Positions 54,144-63,796 of a stretch of 64,000 nucleotides of DNA are shown here, piece after piece. The stretch's first letter is position 1. Every line of letters starts with the position of its first letter. The stretch spans positions 1-64,000 of the forward strand of contig NZ_JARGYC010000019.1 of assembly GCF_029168335.1 (NCBI RefSeq). The letters are read 5' to 3'. Source of the stretch: Psychromarinibacter sediminicola (GTDB lineage Bacteria > Pseudomonadota > Alphaproteobacteria > Rhodobacterales > Rhodobacteraceae). Position numbers and translations under genes: made by a program. The notes beneath the pieces are model-generated. The model made no database searches. It was given only the letters and a program-made list of their open reading frames with translations, and had not been told where the DNA came from.

Positions 54144-54953
54144 TCACGAGTCCCCGTTCAGCAACTGATCCATCATCACCGACGGCTGGTCGCAGCCCGC
54201 CTCGCCCACGATCTTCGCGGGCACGCCGGCCACGGTCGATTTCGGCGGCACGTCCTTCAGCACCACGGAGCCCGCGGCAACCTTGCTGCAATGCCCCACG
54301 GTGATGTTGCCCAGCACCTCGGCCCCGGCGCCGATCAGCACGCCGCTCTCGATGGTCGGGTGGCGCTTCTGCTCTTCCTTGCCGGTGCCGCCCAGCGTCA
54401 CCGAATGCAGCATCGACACGTTGTCGCCGACAACCGCCGTCTCGCCGATCACGATGGAATGGGCGTGGTCGATCATGATCCCCTGCCCCACGACGGCGGC
54501 CGGGTGGATATCCACGCCGAACACCTCGCTCACCCGCATCTGGATGAAATAGGCCAGGTCGTGCCGCCCCTGGTGCCACAGCCAGTGACCCACGCGATAC
54601 GCCTGAACCGCCTGGAAGCCCTTGAAATACAACAGCGGCTGCACGAAGCGGTGGCAGGCCGGGTCACGCTCGTAGACCGCCACGATATCGGCCCGCGCCG
54701 CCTGGCCCAGCTTCGGCTCGGCGCTATAGGCCTCGTCGGCGATCTCGCGCAGGATCTGCTCCGACATCTCGCCCGAGGCGAGCTTCAGCGACACGCGATA
54801 GGCCAGCGTCCGCTCCAGCGTCGCATGGTGCAGGATCGAGGAGTGAACCAGCCCGCCCAGCAGCGGCTCGTCGATCACGGCCTGCTTGGCCTCGTCGCGA
54901 ATCCGCGACCAGACAGGATCGACCTCGGCGATGTTCGTGCGCGTCTCTGCCAT
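54144..54953 (-). CDS. cysE: Serine O-acetyltransferase
   Basis: 269 residues. Acetylates serine as the first step of cysteine synthesis. The N-terminal helical domain (IRDEAKQAVIDEPLLGGLVH) leads to the left-handed beta-helix with hexapeptide repeats: GVDIHPAAVVGQGIMIDHAH (catalytic His/Asp), SIVIGETAVVGDNVSMLHSV and TLGGTGK. C-terminal tail Q-L-L-N-G-D-S lacks the final isoleucine of the usual CysK-binding peptide. Divergent from the DksA gene. Confidence 0.93.
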   Translation of the reverse strand: MAETRTNIAEVDPVWSRIRDEAKQAVIDEPLLGGLVHSSILHHATLERTLAYRVSLKLASGEMSEQILREIADEAYSAEPKLGQAARADIVAVYERDPACHRFVQPLLYFKGFQAVQAYRVGHWLWHQGRHDLAYFIQMRVSEVFGVDIHPAAVVGQGIMIDHAHSIVIGETAVVGDNVSMLHSVTLGGTGKEEQKRHPTIESGVLIGAGAEVLGNITVGHCSKVAAGSVVLKDVPPKSTVAGVPAKIVGEAGCDQPSVMMDQLLNGDS

Positions 54954-55038
54954 CGGACTACCCTCCGTTGCCGCGGGGTTCTACACCAGATAGGCTCGCC
55001 GAACCAAACGCAAAGACGTGATGCAGGATATCGCGGCG

Positions 55039-55377
55039 ATGAATGAGACGCAGATCGCACGCTTCCGCGCCCGCCTCCTGGCCGAGCTGCAGGATCTCGA
55101 AAGCCGGGACGACGCTGGTCAGGAAGGCCAGAAGACCGTGACGCTCGACCAGCAGTCGGTCGGCCGCCTGTCGCGCATGGACGCCCTGCAGCAGCAGGCC
55201 ATGTCCAAGGCCACCGCCGCCCGGCGCGAGCAGATGCGCCACCGCATCGCCGCCGCGCTCGCCCGGATGGACGAGGACGAATTCGGCTACTGCACCGAAT
55301 GCGGCGATGAAATTCCGCTCAAGCGCCTGGAACTCGACCCGACCGTGCCCACCTGCGTCTCCTGCGCCTCCGGCTGA
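55039..55377 (+). CDS. TraR/DksA-family zinc-finger protein
   Basis: 112 residues from the ATG at 55039. Coiled-coil region (FRARLLAELQDLESR...) followed by a zinc finger with YCTECGDEI and the later PTVPTCVSCAS, giving C-x2-C and C-x2-C. DksA-like proteins bind RNA polymerase beside ppGpp, but this short form lacks the DxxDxA tip, so its effect is unknown. It stands alone before ldh. Confidence 0.82.
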   Translation: MNETQIARFRARLLAELQDLESRDDAGQEGQKTVTLDQQSVGRLSRMDALQQQAMSKATAARREQMRHRIAAALARMDEDEFGYCTECGDEIPLKRLELDPTVPTCVSCASG

Positions 55378-55419
55378 CGTATCGGGCTGTTCCGAATCCC
55401 GGCGCCCGTGCCAAGGTGA

Positions 55420-56376
<957 letters not shown>

Positions 56377-56381
56377 CCCGG

Positions 56382-56675
56382 TCAGCCGGGGACAGACACC
56401 GCCTCCCCGGCCACCGCCTCCAGCACCATCGACAGGCACTTGCAGTACTCCGGGTCGCTCAGCCGCGGCTCCGGCGGCGGATCCTCGGTCAGCGCCACCG
56501 CCATCAGGCTCCCGTCGCCCCAGTAGGGATGCGCCCGCCGATACCGCCGCCGGAACCGGTCCGCCCAGCCCGCCGCCCGGATCAGCCGGTCCAGCCGCCC
56601 GGCCCGCGCGCCCGCGGGCAGCGCGACCAGCACCCGCGCCGCCGCCACGACATCTCCATGCATGACCGGCCGCAT
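56382..56675 (-). CDS. Small protein at the end of the GTA cluster (DUF7742-like)
   Basis: 97 residues. Arg-rich; starts MRPVMHGDVVAAARVLVALP, then WADRFRRRYRRAHPYWGDGS and a C-terminal Y-C-K-C-L-S-M-V. This pattern follows the DUF2793 gene in many Rhodobacterales GTA clusters. Starts 3 bases after the DUF2793 stop. Function unknown. Convergent with ldh. Confidence 0.65.
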   Translation of the reverse strand: MRPVMHGDVVAAARVLVALPAGARAGRLDRLIRAAGWADRFRRRYRRAHPYWGDGSLMAVALTEDPPPEPRLSDPEYCKCLSMVLEAVAGEAVSVPG

Positions 56676-56678
56676 CGC

Positions 56679-57389
56679 CTACACCTCCGGCGGCGTGGCC
56701 GAGAAAAAATGCACCGCCACGCGCAGCTCGCCGCCGCTGAAATCGCCCCCGTTCGCGGTCAGCACCAACGGCGCGTCGCTGTAATAGGTCACCGGCTGCC
56801 CGGTGATCCCCGACACCCACGACCCCTGCGCCAGCCCCAGCCCGCTGCCGTACCGGTTCGTCGCCCCCGCGACGCCGAAGTCCCAGCCGCTCAGCGTCCC
56901 CGAAAACGCCGCCTTGATCCGCGCCGTCACCGCAAAGACCATCGCGTATTTCGGGATCACCACGCCGGTGGTCGAACTCGCGCCGGCGGAGACGACATGA
57001 TCGAACTCCAGCACGGTCATCGCCGAGACCGCCCGGTTAACCGAGGCCGCCACGCCGTTCTCGGCCCAGCCCGCCCCGTCGAACAGCGCCGGCGCATGCC
57101 GGTCCGCGATCCAGCCGCGCCAGCCGGTCTGCGGCTGCACGAAGACCCAACCCCCGTTCGACCAGATCGCCACCTCGCCGGCATGCCCGTCCCAGGCGTT
57201 CACCCCGCCAAGCGGCACCCAATACGCCGCGCCATCCTCCGCCGCCACCGGCGGCGTCACCGTATCCACCGACTGCAGCGTCAGATGCGTCAGCCCGTCC
57301 AGCCGCACCAGCGCCTCGTTCACGGTGACATGTTTCTGCGCCTGCGCCGGCTGCAAGAGCGGCAGCGCCAGTTGCATGGTCTCACTCAT
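56679..57389 (-). CDS. DUF2793 protein, GTA cluster
   Basis: 236 residues from the ATG at 57389 with AGGAGG upstream. LPLLQPAQAQKHVTVNEALV and GAAYWVPLGGVNAWDGHAGE with WRGWIADRHAPALFDGAGW are the DUF2793 hallmarks; the last ~110 residues form a beta-rich tail. It follows g15 in many Rhodobacterales and is thought to be a tail-fibre or head-spike-like appendage of the GTA. Overlaps the g15 stop by 8 bases. Confidence 0.8.
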   Translation of the reverse strand: MSETMQLALPLLQPAQAQKHVTVNEALVRLDGLTHLTLQSVDTVTPPVAAEDGAAYWVPLGGVNAWDGHAGEVAIWSNGGWVFVQPQTGWRGWIADRHAPALFDGAGWAENGVAASVNRAVSAMTVLEFDHVVSAGASSTTGVVIPKYAMVFAVTARIKAAFSGTLSGWDFGVAGATNRYGSGLGLAQGSWVSGITGQPVTYYSDAPLVLTANGGDFSGGELRVAVHFFSATPPEV

Positions 57390-59127
57390 CGATCTCGATC
57401 CTCCTGTAAGGTCCCGGCCCGAACTGGACCGACACTTGCGCCACCTCGATGGCATAGGCCCCGGCCACGCCATCCGCCGCCCGCTGGCCCGCGCCGTAGG
57501 TAAAGGACGGCTGGCTCACCACCGTCTCCGCCACCACGGCGCCGCCCTGCATCACCCGCACGGCATAGCTCTCGCTCTCCTCGCCCAGGGGCACCTCCGC
57601 CCCCTGCCAGCTGTCCCCGTCGATCCGCGTCCGCCGCACCCAGCTCAGGTGATCGTCCCCGGCCGCATCGCGCAGCCAGGCCAGATGCACCGGCGCATAG
57701 GGTCGCAGCCCCACGCCGTCGAACGCCTCCACCAGATGCGTGTAGGACGGATCGTCATAGCCCCGCTGCGCCGGCCCGATCCGGTAATGCCGCGCCAGCC
57801 CCCGGTTCGACAGCGCCAGGTCGATCTGCGCCGGCGTCCCGTCGAGCAGCACGACGACGCTCCCCGCCGGCCAGACTTCCGGCATGATCCCGTCCGTCCC
57901 CGCCTGCCCGCGCAGCCGGCCGGTGATCTCCCAGGTCCGTTCGCCGACCATCTGCGCGCCGGTGAACTGGAACACCTCCCAGTTGCCCGGGGAGCCGTCG
58001 CCGATCGCCGCCGCGTTGGCGCCGCCCAGCACCTCCGTCAGGCTCGCCGACGCCAACTCCCCCGACACCAGCCGCACCCGCAGCGGCGCCCCCCGGTCCA
58101 GAACCCCGGGCGCCGCCCTCTGCAACGCGGTCTTCGTCTCGCCCACGACCGCCGCGGCCCCCAGCAGCGTGTTCAGCCCATAGCCCTCGTCCGCCGCCGA
58201 GTCGTAGACCGCCACCGAGCCGGGCCACGGCCGCGCCGTCGCCGCCACATGCGGCGCATGCGGCACCTCGTCCCCGCGCAGAAGCGGCAGGTCCAGAAAC
58301 AGCGGATAGACCGGCACCGGCGCCACGAAGGGCCGCGGCCGGGCCGCGACCTCCACCGCGTCCGACGGCACGTAGAGCTCGGGTTCCACGCGCACCGCCT
58401 CCAGCATCTGGAACTCGGCCATCTCCACCCTGTCGATCCGGAAATCGGCCGCGCCGCCGGTCTCGTCCGGCAGCCGCACCACGTCGCCCGCGCCCAGACC
58501 CAACCGCGACGGTGGCAGCGAGAACTTCGCCGTGTCCCGCGCCACCCGCGCCTCGGCCAGCCAGCGCTCCGCGATCCCGCGCGCCTCGCCGCGCGTCAGC
58601 ACCAGCGGCAGCTCCGACGCCGCGACCGACCGCGTCGCCTCGTCGGGAAAAATCGCCTCCTCGGCCCCGGTCTCGTAATCGGCGCCGGCCTCGATGAAGC
58701 TCAGCCGCACGCGCCCCGCCATCTCGGCCTCCGGTGCCCGCACCATCACGAGATCCGCCTCCGCCTCGTCCGACACGGCCAGCCGGTCAGGTTCAACGTC
58801 GCCGTCCAACCGCCCGTTCCGGCTCTGAAATCTCAGAACGCCGTCGCGCTCCACCGCGTCGAAGGCATAGGCCAGCATCAGGGGCTGCAACTCCGCCCGC
58901 CCGGTCCCGGCATCGCCCGCCGCATACCCGCGCAACAGCCCGTAAAGCCGCGAGACATCGTATTCCGCCACCCCGCTCTCCAGGCAGACCTCCGCGGCCA
59001 CCCCGGCCAGCGACCGCGCCGAGGCCCGCCCGTTCAGCCAGTGCCCCCGCGCATAGTTCCCGCCATCGCTCCACACCTCGTCGCGCGCCGGGAAATACGG
59101 GTACGGCCGCGCATCCCAGCCCCAGAC
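57382..59127 (-). pseudogene. GTA host-specificity/baseplate protein g15 (megatron), C-terminal part only
   Basis: The frame from about 59127 to the stop at 57382 encodes roughly the last 580 residues of the ~1300-residue g15 protein. It begins exactly at V-W-G-W-D-A-R-P-Y-P (the end of the GTA TIM-barrel domain), then GGNYARGHWLNGRA, and ends Y-R-R-I-E-I-D-E as normal. About 700 N-terminal residues, including most of the glycosidase-like TIM barrel, are missing. It is out of frame with the g14 start it is fused to, so no complete product is made. Confidence 0.85.
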
Positions 59128-59218
59128 AGTCGGCGCCCGCGCCGCGCACCGACGCCTGATGCACATAGGGCGTCCCGATCCAGGCCCGCGCCTCTTCCAG
59201 CACCGCCGCCCCGCTCAT
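59116..59218 (-). pseudogene. GTA NlpC/P60 peptidase g14, first ~34 codons only
   Basis: From ATG 59218 (overlapping the g13 stop) the frame reads LEEARAWIGTPYVHQASVRG and then A-G-A-D-C-L-G-L with the catalytic cysteine at residue 31. Immediately after GADCLGL the g14 likeness ends and DNA of g15 begins; the frame then runs through unrelated sequence to 58793. The family protein is about 150 residues and carries the catalytic His later, which is lost. The 12 bases at 59116-59127 fit both genes. Confidence 0.85.
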
Positions 59219-60102
59219 CCCTCCCGGCTCCCGCCGCTGTTCGACGCGCCCGAGACCGGATAGCTCATCAGCCAGTCTTCACCCGGCACATGAGGAAAGC
59301 CCCGGAAGTTCAGGAAATTGCCGAACTTCAGCCGGCAGGTCTCGGCCCGCTTGTCGCAGCCCGCCTCGATCCGCAGCATGTCGCCCGGCGCCACCGGCGC
59401 CTCCAGCGCGGCCCAGGTCTCGATCTCGCGGCCGTCCCCGGTCAGCCGGTCGTTCTTGACCACCGCGACCAGCCCGGCCGCCGCACCGCTCAGCACGCGC
59501 AGCGCGCCCTTCTCGAACCACCGGTCGTCGAACCCGTCGAGCGCGGCGAAGCGAAAGACCTTGCGGTCCTGCACCTGCTCCGCCGCCACCTCGGCCGCAT
59601 AGCCCGGCTGATCCAGGTCGACGCCGCAGGCGGCATCGCCCAGCACCGCCGAACACGGGCTCTGGTACACCCGCCCCAGCGGCTGGTTCAGCCCCTCGGC
59701 CAGGCTCCGCAGCTCCGCCCGGAACGCCCCGCCGCCGCGCGTGACCTCGCCCAGCGTGCCGCGGAACAGCACCACGCGCTGCGCCACATCGCGCCAGTTC
59801 ACCAGCCACGCCGTCACCACGGCCCCGTCGAACCGCCCGGCCACGATATCCGCTTCGGTCACCGCCTCGGCGCTCAGCACGCCGACGGCCTCGGAGTTGT
59901 CCACCGACAGCCCGGTCCCCGCCTGGATCGCCGCCGCCGACAGGCCGCTGTCCGGCGCGAAACTCAGGCCCCCGAAGGCCAGCCCCGCGTCATGATCGGT
60001 GAACCCGAACACCGCACCATCCGCCCGCGCCACCGACCAGCAGCGGCAGACGGTCGTCGCACCGCGCGCCAGATGCGCCTGCAAGTCCTCGCCGAGCGCC
60101 AT
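59215..60102 (-). CDS. GTA tail hub protein g13 (DUF2163)
   Basis: 295 residues from the ATG at 60102 in a TGATG overlap with g12; a GTG one codon upstream is possible. DUF2163 hub: start HLARGATTVCRCWSVARADG, then GFTDHDAGLAFGGLSF, CSAVLGDAACGVDL, and the cysteine-rich AGCDKRAETCRLKFGNFLNF end. These cysteines match the metal-cluster site reported for RcGTA gp13. Intact length. Ends in an ATGA overlap with the broken g14. Confidence 0.9.
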   Translation of the reverse strand: MALGEDLQAHLARGATTVCRCWSVARADGAVFGFTDHDAGLAFGGLSFAPDSGLSAAAIQAGTGLSVDNSEAVGVLSAEAVTEADIVAGRFDGAVVTAWLVNWRDVAQRVVLFRGTLGEVTRGGGAFRAELRSLAEGLNQPLGRVYQSPCSAVLGDAACGVDLDQPGYAAEVAAEQVQDRKVFRFAALDGFDDRWFEKGALRVLSGAAAGLVAVVKNDRLTGDGREIETWAALEAPVAPGDMLRIEAGCDKRAETCRLKFGNFLNFRGFPHVPGEDWLMSYPVSGASNSGGSREG

Positions 60103-60734
60103 CACACCCGCACCTCCACGATCGGCACGCTGGGCACGTCGCCCGCCTTGAAGCTCGCCACCGACACCTGGATGCGGTCCGTGTCGAACCGCACCGGCAC
60201 GTCGAACTCGAACCCGGCATAGACGATGGCGTCCTGCTCCGGCGCCTCGAAGAACCGCACGACGCCGGTGTCGACATCCAGCGCGTAATCCACCGTCTCG
60301 GTCAGCGGCAGGCGCTGCACGCCCACCCGCACGGTCCCGGCCACCGGCTTTTTGATCGGCCGCAGATAGGCATGCCCGCCCGAGGCATACCGCTTGCTCA
60401 GCTGGAACTCGGTCGTCACGCCGTCGCCCACCCCGATCTCCTGGTCCTCGAAGCCCGGCTCGGCACTCGCCGCACAGGACTTGAAGTCCGACCAGTCCTT
60501 CCAGCGAAAGGCGTAAAGCTGCCCCTGCCGCGCCTCGAAGAAGGCGATCAGCGTCTCGACGTCATCCAGCGACCGCATCGCCACCCCGGCGTCGTAGCGC
60601 CGCAGCGCATGCGCCCAGGGCGAGTTGCGCTCCTCGTACCCGTTCGCCAACGTCACGATCTCCGTGCGCCGCTCGGGCCCACCCACCGAGCCGAAGCTCA
60701 GGCTGGCCGGGAACCGTACCTCGTGAAACTCCAT
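60102..60734 (-). CDS. GTA distal tail protein g12 (DUF2460)
   Basis: 210 residues from the ATG at 60734 (GAGG eight bases upstream); an ATG two codons earlier is possible. EVRFPASLSFGSVGGPERRT, NGYEERNSPWAHALRRYDAG and the later RWKDWSDFKSC match DUF2460 proteins of the RcGTA tail tip. It follows g11 by 10 bases. Apparently intact. Confidence 0.9.
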   Translation of the reverse strand: MEFHEVRFPASLSFGSVGGPERRTEIVTLANGYEERNSPWAHALRRYDAGVAMRSLDDVETLIAFFEARQGQLYAFRWKDWSDFKSCAASAEPGFEDQEIGVGDGVTTEFQLSKRYASGGHAYLRPIKKPVAGTVRVGVQRLPLTETVDYALDVDTGVVRFFEAPEQDAIVYAGFEFDVPVRFDTDRIQVSVASFKAGDVPSVPIVEVRV

Positions 60735-60744
60735 CGACATCACC

Positions 60745-61398
60745 TCACCTGTTACGCTGCCCGCGGGCGAGCGCGCGGCCCACCTGCGCGGCGACCTGGC
60801 TTTGGCTGCGGCGGAAGCTCTCCGCATCGGGCGTCTGGATGTTCATCACCACCTGGATCGGACGTCCCCCGCCATCCGATCGAACACCCAGACGCCCGTC
60901 GGCGCCGCGGGACAGCGGCATGATCGCCTCCGGCCCCGCTTCGCCCATCAGCCCCGTTCCTCCGCGCATCGGGAAGGTCACCGGCCCGCTCACGACGCCC
61001 CCGGTCGCGAACGGCCGCACCTTGCCCTCGGTAAAGGCCGCCCCCTTCGCGAACGGGGTCACGCCCTGCACCAGCCCCTCGATCCCCTGCGCCAGGAGGC
61101 CCCCGAAATGGCCCGTCACGGGCCGCATCGCCGCGTTATACGCGGCATCCACCATCGACTGCGCCACGCCGCGCAGCGCATCCGACAGCTTCATCCCGTC
61201 GAAGATCAGCCCGTCGAAGGCCCGCCGCAGCCCGCGGCTGATACCGCCCGACAGCACCCGCACCTCGCGGCCGGTCTCCGAGATGGTCGAGCGCATGCCC
61301 CGCAGCTCGCCATCGAAGGCCGCCGCCACCGCGGCCGCCCCTCCCAGCGAGGTCTCCAGCGCCTCGACCTGCTCGTCCAGCGCGTCAATCTCGTCCAT
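60745..61398 (-). CDS. GTA tail tape-measure protein g11
   Basis: 217 residues from the ATG at 61398 with GGAGG five bases upstream. N-terminal coiled coil (DEQVEALETSLGGAAAVAAA), then DGLIFDGMKLSDALRGVAQS and GGTGLMGEAGPEAIMPLSRG, typical of short GTA tape measures of about 219 residues. It overlaps the g10.1 stop by 14 bases. Intact. Confidence 0.9.
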   Translation of the reverse strand: MDEIDALDEQVEALETSLGGAAAVAAAFDGELRGMRSTISETGREVRVLSGGISRGLRRAFDGLIFDGMKLSDALRGVAQSMVDAAYNAAMRPVTGHFGGLLAQGIEGLVQGVTPFAKGAAFTEGKVRPFATGGVVSGPVTFPMRGGTGLMGEAGPEAIMPLSRGADGRLGVRSDGGGRPIQVVMNIQTPDAESFRRSQSQVAAQVGRALARGQRNR

Positions 61399-61606
61399 CC
61401 GATCCTCCAATCTCCGCCGGACCGGCCTGGTCCGGAAACGCCGCGGCCAGCTCCTCCAGCCGCCCGCGCGTGAGCGGCGCCGCGCCCTCGCCGCCGCCCA
61501 GCAGCAGCACGAGCTCCGCTGGCGTCAGCGCCCAGAATTCCCGCGGTTTCAGCCCCAGCCCGCGCAACCCGGCCCGCATCAGCAAGGGCCAGTCGAAGCC
61601 GCTCAA
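61385..61606 (-). CDS. GTA tail assembly chaperone g10.1 (rcc01693-like)
   Basis: 73 residues from a TTG at 61606 overlapping the g10 TGA (TTGA). FDWPLLMRAGLRGLGLKPRE and WALTPAELVLLLGGGEGA are diagnostic. Small DUF2376-like chaperone that assists tape-measure assembly. Intact, but its start depends on coupling to the frameshifted g10. Confidence 0.85.
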   Translation of the reverse strand: MSGFDWPLLMRAGLRGLGLKPREFWALTPAELVLLLGGGEGAAPLTRGRLEELAAAFPDQAGPAEIGGSDGRD

Positions 61607-61844
61607 CCCAGCTTCCCGGGCACCGCGAAGGCGCGCGACAGCAGCTGCCGCGCAGCCCCGCCACGATCAGCGCCAGCACGTCGCGGGTCGAGAACCGGCC
61701 CTCCTCGAACCGCTCGATCATCGCCACCAGCGTGTCGTCCTGCAAAGACGCCTCCAGCTCCGCCAGAGCCCCCAGCGTCAGCTTCATCTCGCGGCGCGCG
61801 CCGTCCACGACCAGCGCCACCTCGCCTGCCCACGGGTTCGCCAT
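61603..61844 (-). pseudogene. GTA protein g10, frameshifted by an internal deletion
   Basis: Starts MANPWAGEVALVVDG... and follows the family for about 66 codons to A-G-L-R-G. The proper C terminus A-A-R-Q-L-L-S-R-A-F then appears in another frame, ending at the TGA 61603-61605. The distance (242 bases) is not a multiple of three, and about 20-25 family residues between the two parts are missing. In the start frame translation would run on through g10.1. Deletion joint lies at about 61645-61660. Confidence 0.75.
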
Positions 61845-61847
61845 GGC

Positions 61848-62261
61848 TTACAGCGCCGTGAAGCTCAGCGCGCCGGCCGAGGCCATCGACAGCTCGTAGG
61901 TCGCCTCGCCGTCGTGGCTGCCGGCATATTCGATCGCGGTCACCTGGAACTTCCCCTCGACCACGCCGAAATCGGGGATGATCACCTGGAATTCCGGCAC
62001 CTCGCCGTCGAAGAAGATCTGCCGCGCCCGCTCGTCCGTCGTCGCGTCGCGAAACACCCCCGAGCCCGAGATCGCGGCCGATTTCACGCCCGCGCCGCCG
62101 AGCAGCTCGCGCCAGCCGCCCTGGCTTTCCAGGCTGGTGACGTCCACGCTCTCGGCGTTGAACGATATCCGCGTGGCGCGCAGCCCCGCGATGGTCTCGA
62201 ACTGACCGCCGCCGGTCATGTCGAGCTTGATGAGAAGGTCCTTGCCGTTCTGGGCACCCAT
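61848..62261 (-). CDS. GTA major tail tube protein g9
   Basis: 137 residues from the ATG at 62261 with GGAG upstream. AQNGKDLLIKLDMTGGGQFE, SVDVTSLESQGGWRELLGGA and EYAGSHDGEATYELSMASAG match the TP901-1-type GTA tail tube. Intact. Three bases separate it from g10. Confidence 0.92.
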   Translation of the reverse strand: MGAQNGKDLLIKLDMTGGGQFETIAGLRATRISFNAESVDVTSLESQGGWRELLGGAGVKSAAISGSGVFRDATTDERARQIFFDGEVPEFQVIIPDFGVVEGKFQVTAIEYAGSHDGEATYELSMASAGALSFTAL

Positions 62262-62287
62262 ATCCGTCACTCCGCGTTGTCGCTGTT

Positions 62288-62698
62288 TCAGTCGGCCTCG
62301 ACGCGCGCCCGAAAGCGCAGGTCGATCTGCCGCTGCGTGCCATTCTCCGCCCGCCGCGCCCGCGCCTTCAGAAAGCCCAGCCGCACCAGCCGTCCCCGCG
62401 CCAGGGTCAGGCCCGCATCCACCAGCGCGTCGGAGACGGCCGCCGCCGCCGCCTTGGCCGCGTGAAAGCCCGCCGCGCCGCTCACCACGCTCACGGTAAA
62501 GTCGTGCCGCGCCCCGGCGCCGGTCGCGTCGCCCGCCGCGCGCACGTCCTCCGGCCCCAGCGCCACGTACAGCGCCGGCACCTCGCCCGCCGGCGCCGCG
62601 TCGAAGATCGCGTCGCCCACCAGCGCCGCCAGCGCCGCGTCGGCCTGCAGATGCTGATACACCGCCGCCTGCAGGGCAGAGGCCACACCGTAACTCAT
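62288..62698 (-). CDS. GTA tail terminator g8 (DUF3168)
   Basis: 136 residues from the ATG at 62698 overlapping the g7 stop (ATGA). ALQAAVYQHLQADAALAALV and the later RRAENGTQRQIDLRFRARVE are DUF3168 features. Caps the tail tube. Intact. Confidence 0.9.
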   Translation of the reverse strand: MSYGVASALQAAVYQHLQADAALAALVGDAIFDAAPAGEVPALYVALGPEDVRAAGDATGAGARHDFTVSVVSGAAGFHAAKAAAAAVSDALVDAGLTLARGRLVRLGFLKARARRAENGTQRQIDLRFRARVEAD

Positions 62699-63039
62699 GA
62701 CATCACCTCGTCCTCGCGGGCGAAGCACATCAGGTACCGCGCGCGCATGTCGTATTCGGTCACCGCCATCACCGCGAACCTGCGGTTCCCGTCGCGCAAC
62801 CGCTGCCCCGCCACCGGCCGGCGCGGCGAGCCCACCGGAGCCCCCCGCACCGTGATCCGGTAGACCACCTTGGCCAGCGACAGCGCCCCGGCCTCGTCGG
62901 CGCGGCCCCGGCGCCCGTCGACCTCGGCCCACAGCTCGCCCAGCGGCGTCCAGACGGTCGTGTATCCGCCCGCCCCGTCCGGCGTGCGCACCGCCTCTTC
63001 CAGCACCAGCCTGCGGGACAGATCCGGCCGCCGCCTCAT
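62695..63039 (-). CDS. GTA head-tail stopper g7
   Basis: 114 residues from the ATG at 63039, overlapping the g6 stop (ATGA). RLVLEEAVRTPDGAGGYTTV and WTPLGELWAEVDGRRGRADE with a C-terminal A-R-Y-L-M-C are typical of SPP1 gp16-like head closure proteins in GTAs. Intact. Confidence 0.88.
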   Translation of the reverse strand: MRRRPDLSRRLVLEEAVRTPDGAGGYTTVWTPLGELWAEVDGRRGRADEAGALSLAKVVYRITVRGAPVGSPRRPVAGQRLRDGNRRFAVMAVTEYDMRARYLMCFAREDEVMS

Positions 63040-63635
63040 CGCGCGCCCTCCCCGAACAGCCGCACCGTCCGGTAGCGGTCGATCAGCAGCGACACGCCGA
63101 ACGGCATCGGCACCTCGCCCGCCAGCACCGCCGAGCGGTTCTCGTAGTAGTGCGCGCCCAGCAGGAACACCGCCTGCCCCAGATCGGCCGGAATATCCGC
63201 CCAGCCCGGCCCGAACCCGGCCACGAAGGACACCTCCGCCTGGCCGTGCATCGGGATCAGCGGCAGATGCCGCCCCGTCGACACCAGCTTCGGCCGCTGG
63301 CTGTCCATCTGCAGCCGGTAGGTCTCCGGCGCCACGACCGTCTCCTGCCCGTGCCGGTCGACGATCTTCACCTCGGCGATCTCCGTCACCGGCGCCACCG
63401 GAAGCGCCTGCCGCCCCAGCTCGCGCCAGCCCGTCAGCGTCCAGCCGAAGGACCGCGCCAGCAGCACCTTGCCGGTCCGCGCCTCGATCGCGGCCAGCGA
63501 CGACCGCAGATAGCCCTCCAGCACCGCGTCCTGCACGCCACCGTCGGAAAACCCGCTGCCCAGGCGCAAATGGTCCTTGAATTCCTCGACCGGCAGCGCC
63601 GCCGAGGGCACCGTGGTCTGCTCCACCAACATCAT
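63036..63635 (-). CDS. GTA head-tail adaptor g6
   Basis: 199 residues from the ATG at 63635 (GGAG upstream). VEEFKDHLRLGSGFSDGGVQ and YLRSSLAAIEARTGKVLLAR are the gp6-like connector hallmarks, with a C-terminal beta domain. It binds the portal below the head. Separated from g5 by 161 bases that contain a GC hairpin. Intact. Confidence 0.9.
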   Translation of the reverse strand: MMLVEQTTVPSAALPVEEFKDHLRLGSGFSDGGVQDAVLEGYLRSSLAAIEARTGKVLLARSFGWTLTGWRELGRQALPVAPVTEIAEVKIVDRHGQETVVAPETYRLQMDSQRPKLVSTGRHLPLIPMHGQAEVSFVAGFGPGWADIPADLGQAVFLLGAHYYENRSAVLAGEVPMPFGVSLLIDRYRTVRLFGEGAR

Positions 63636-63757
63636 GGATTGTCTCCGAATTCGGGTCCGCCTGGTCCGGCGGCGTTCTACCTGGTCCGCACAGCGCGCCC
63701 CCCGTCAGGCGCGGGCCCGAGCGGCGGGCGCGCGCCGGGCGCGCCCTCGCCGGCCCC

Positions 63758-63776
63758 GCCGGGCACACCCCGGCGA
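63758..63776. terminator. Hairpin between g5 and g6
   Basis: Perfect 7-bp stem (CGCCGGG/CCCGGCG) with a 5-base loop, about 20 bases after the g5 stop on the minus strand, in the only sizeable gap of the GTA cluster. May attenuate transcription after the highly needed capsid gene. Confidence 0.5.
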
Positions 63777-63796
63777 GGCCCGTGTCGCCCGACGGA

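Noticed and set aside
53755-54579. A 274-codon minus-strand frame across the pdhC end, repeat copy B and cysE
   Set aside because: It crosses a terminator and a non-coding repeat, and its phrases recur in the other repeat copy only because the DNA is repeated.
57325-60222. A 965-codon open frame on the plus strand opposite the GTA tail genes
   Set aside because: It is rich in Arg, Pro, His and Gln with no domain, and is the usual antisense shadow in 70% GC DNA; the minus-strand frames carry real GTA motifs.
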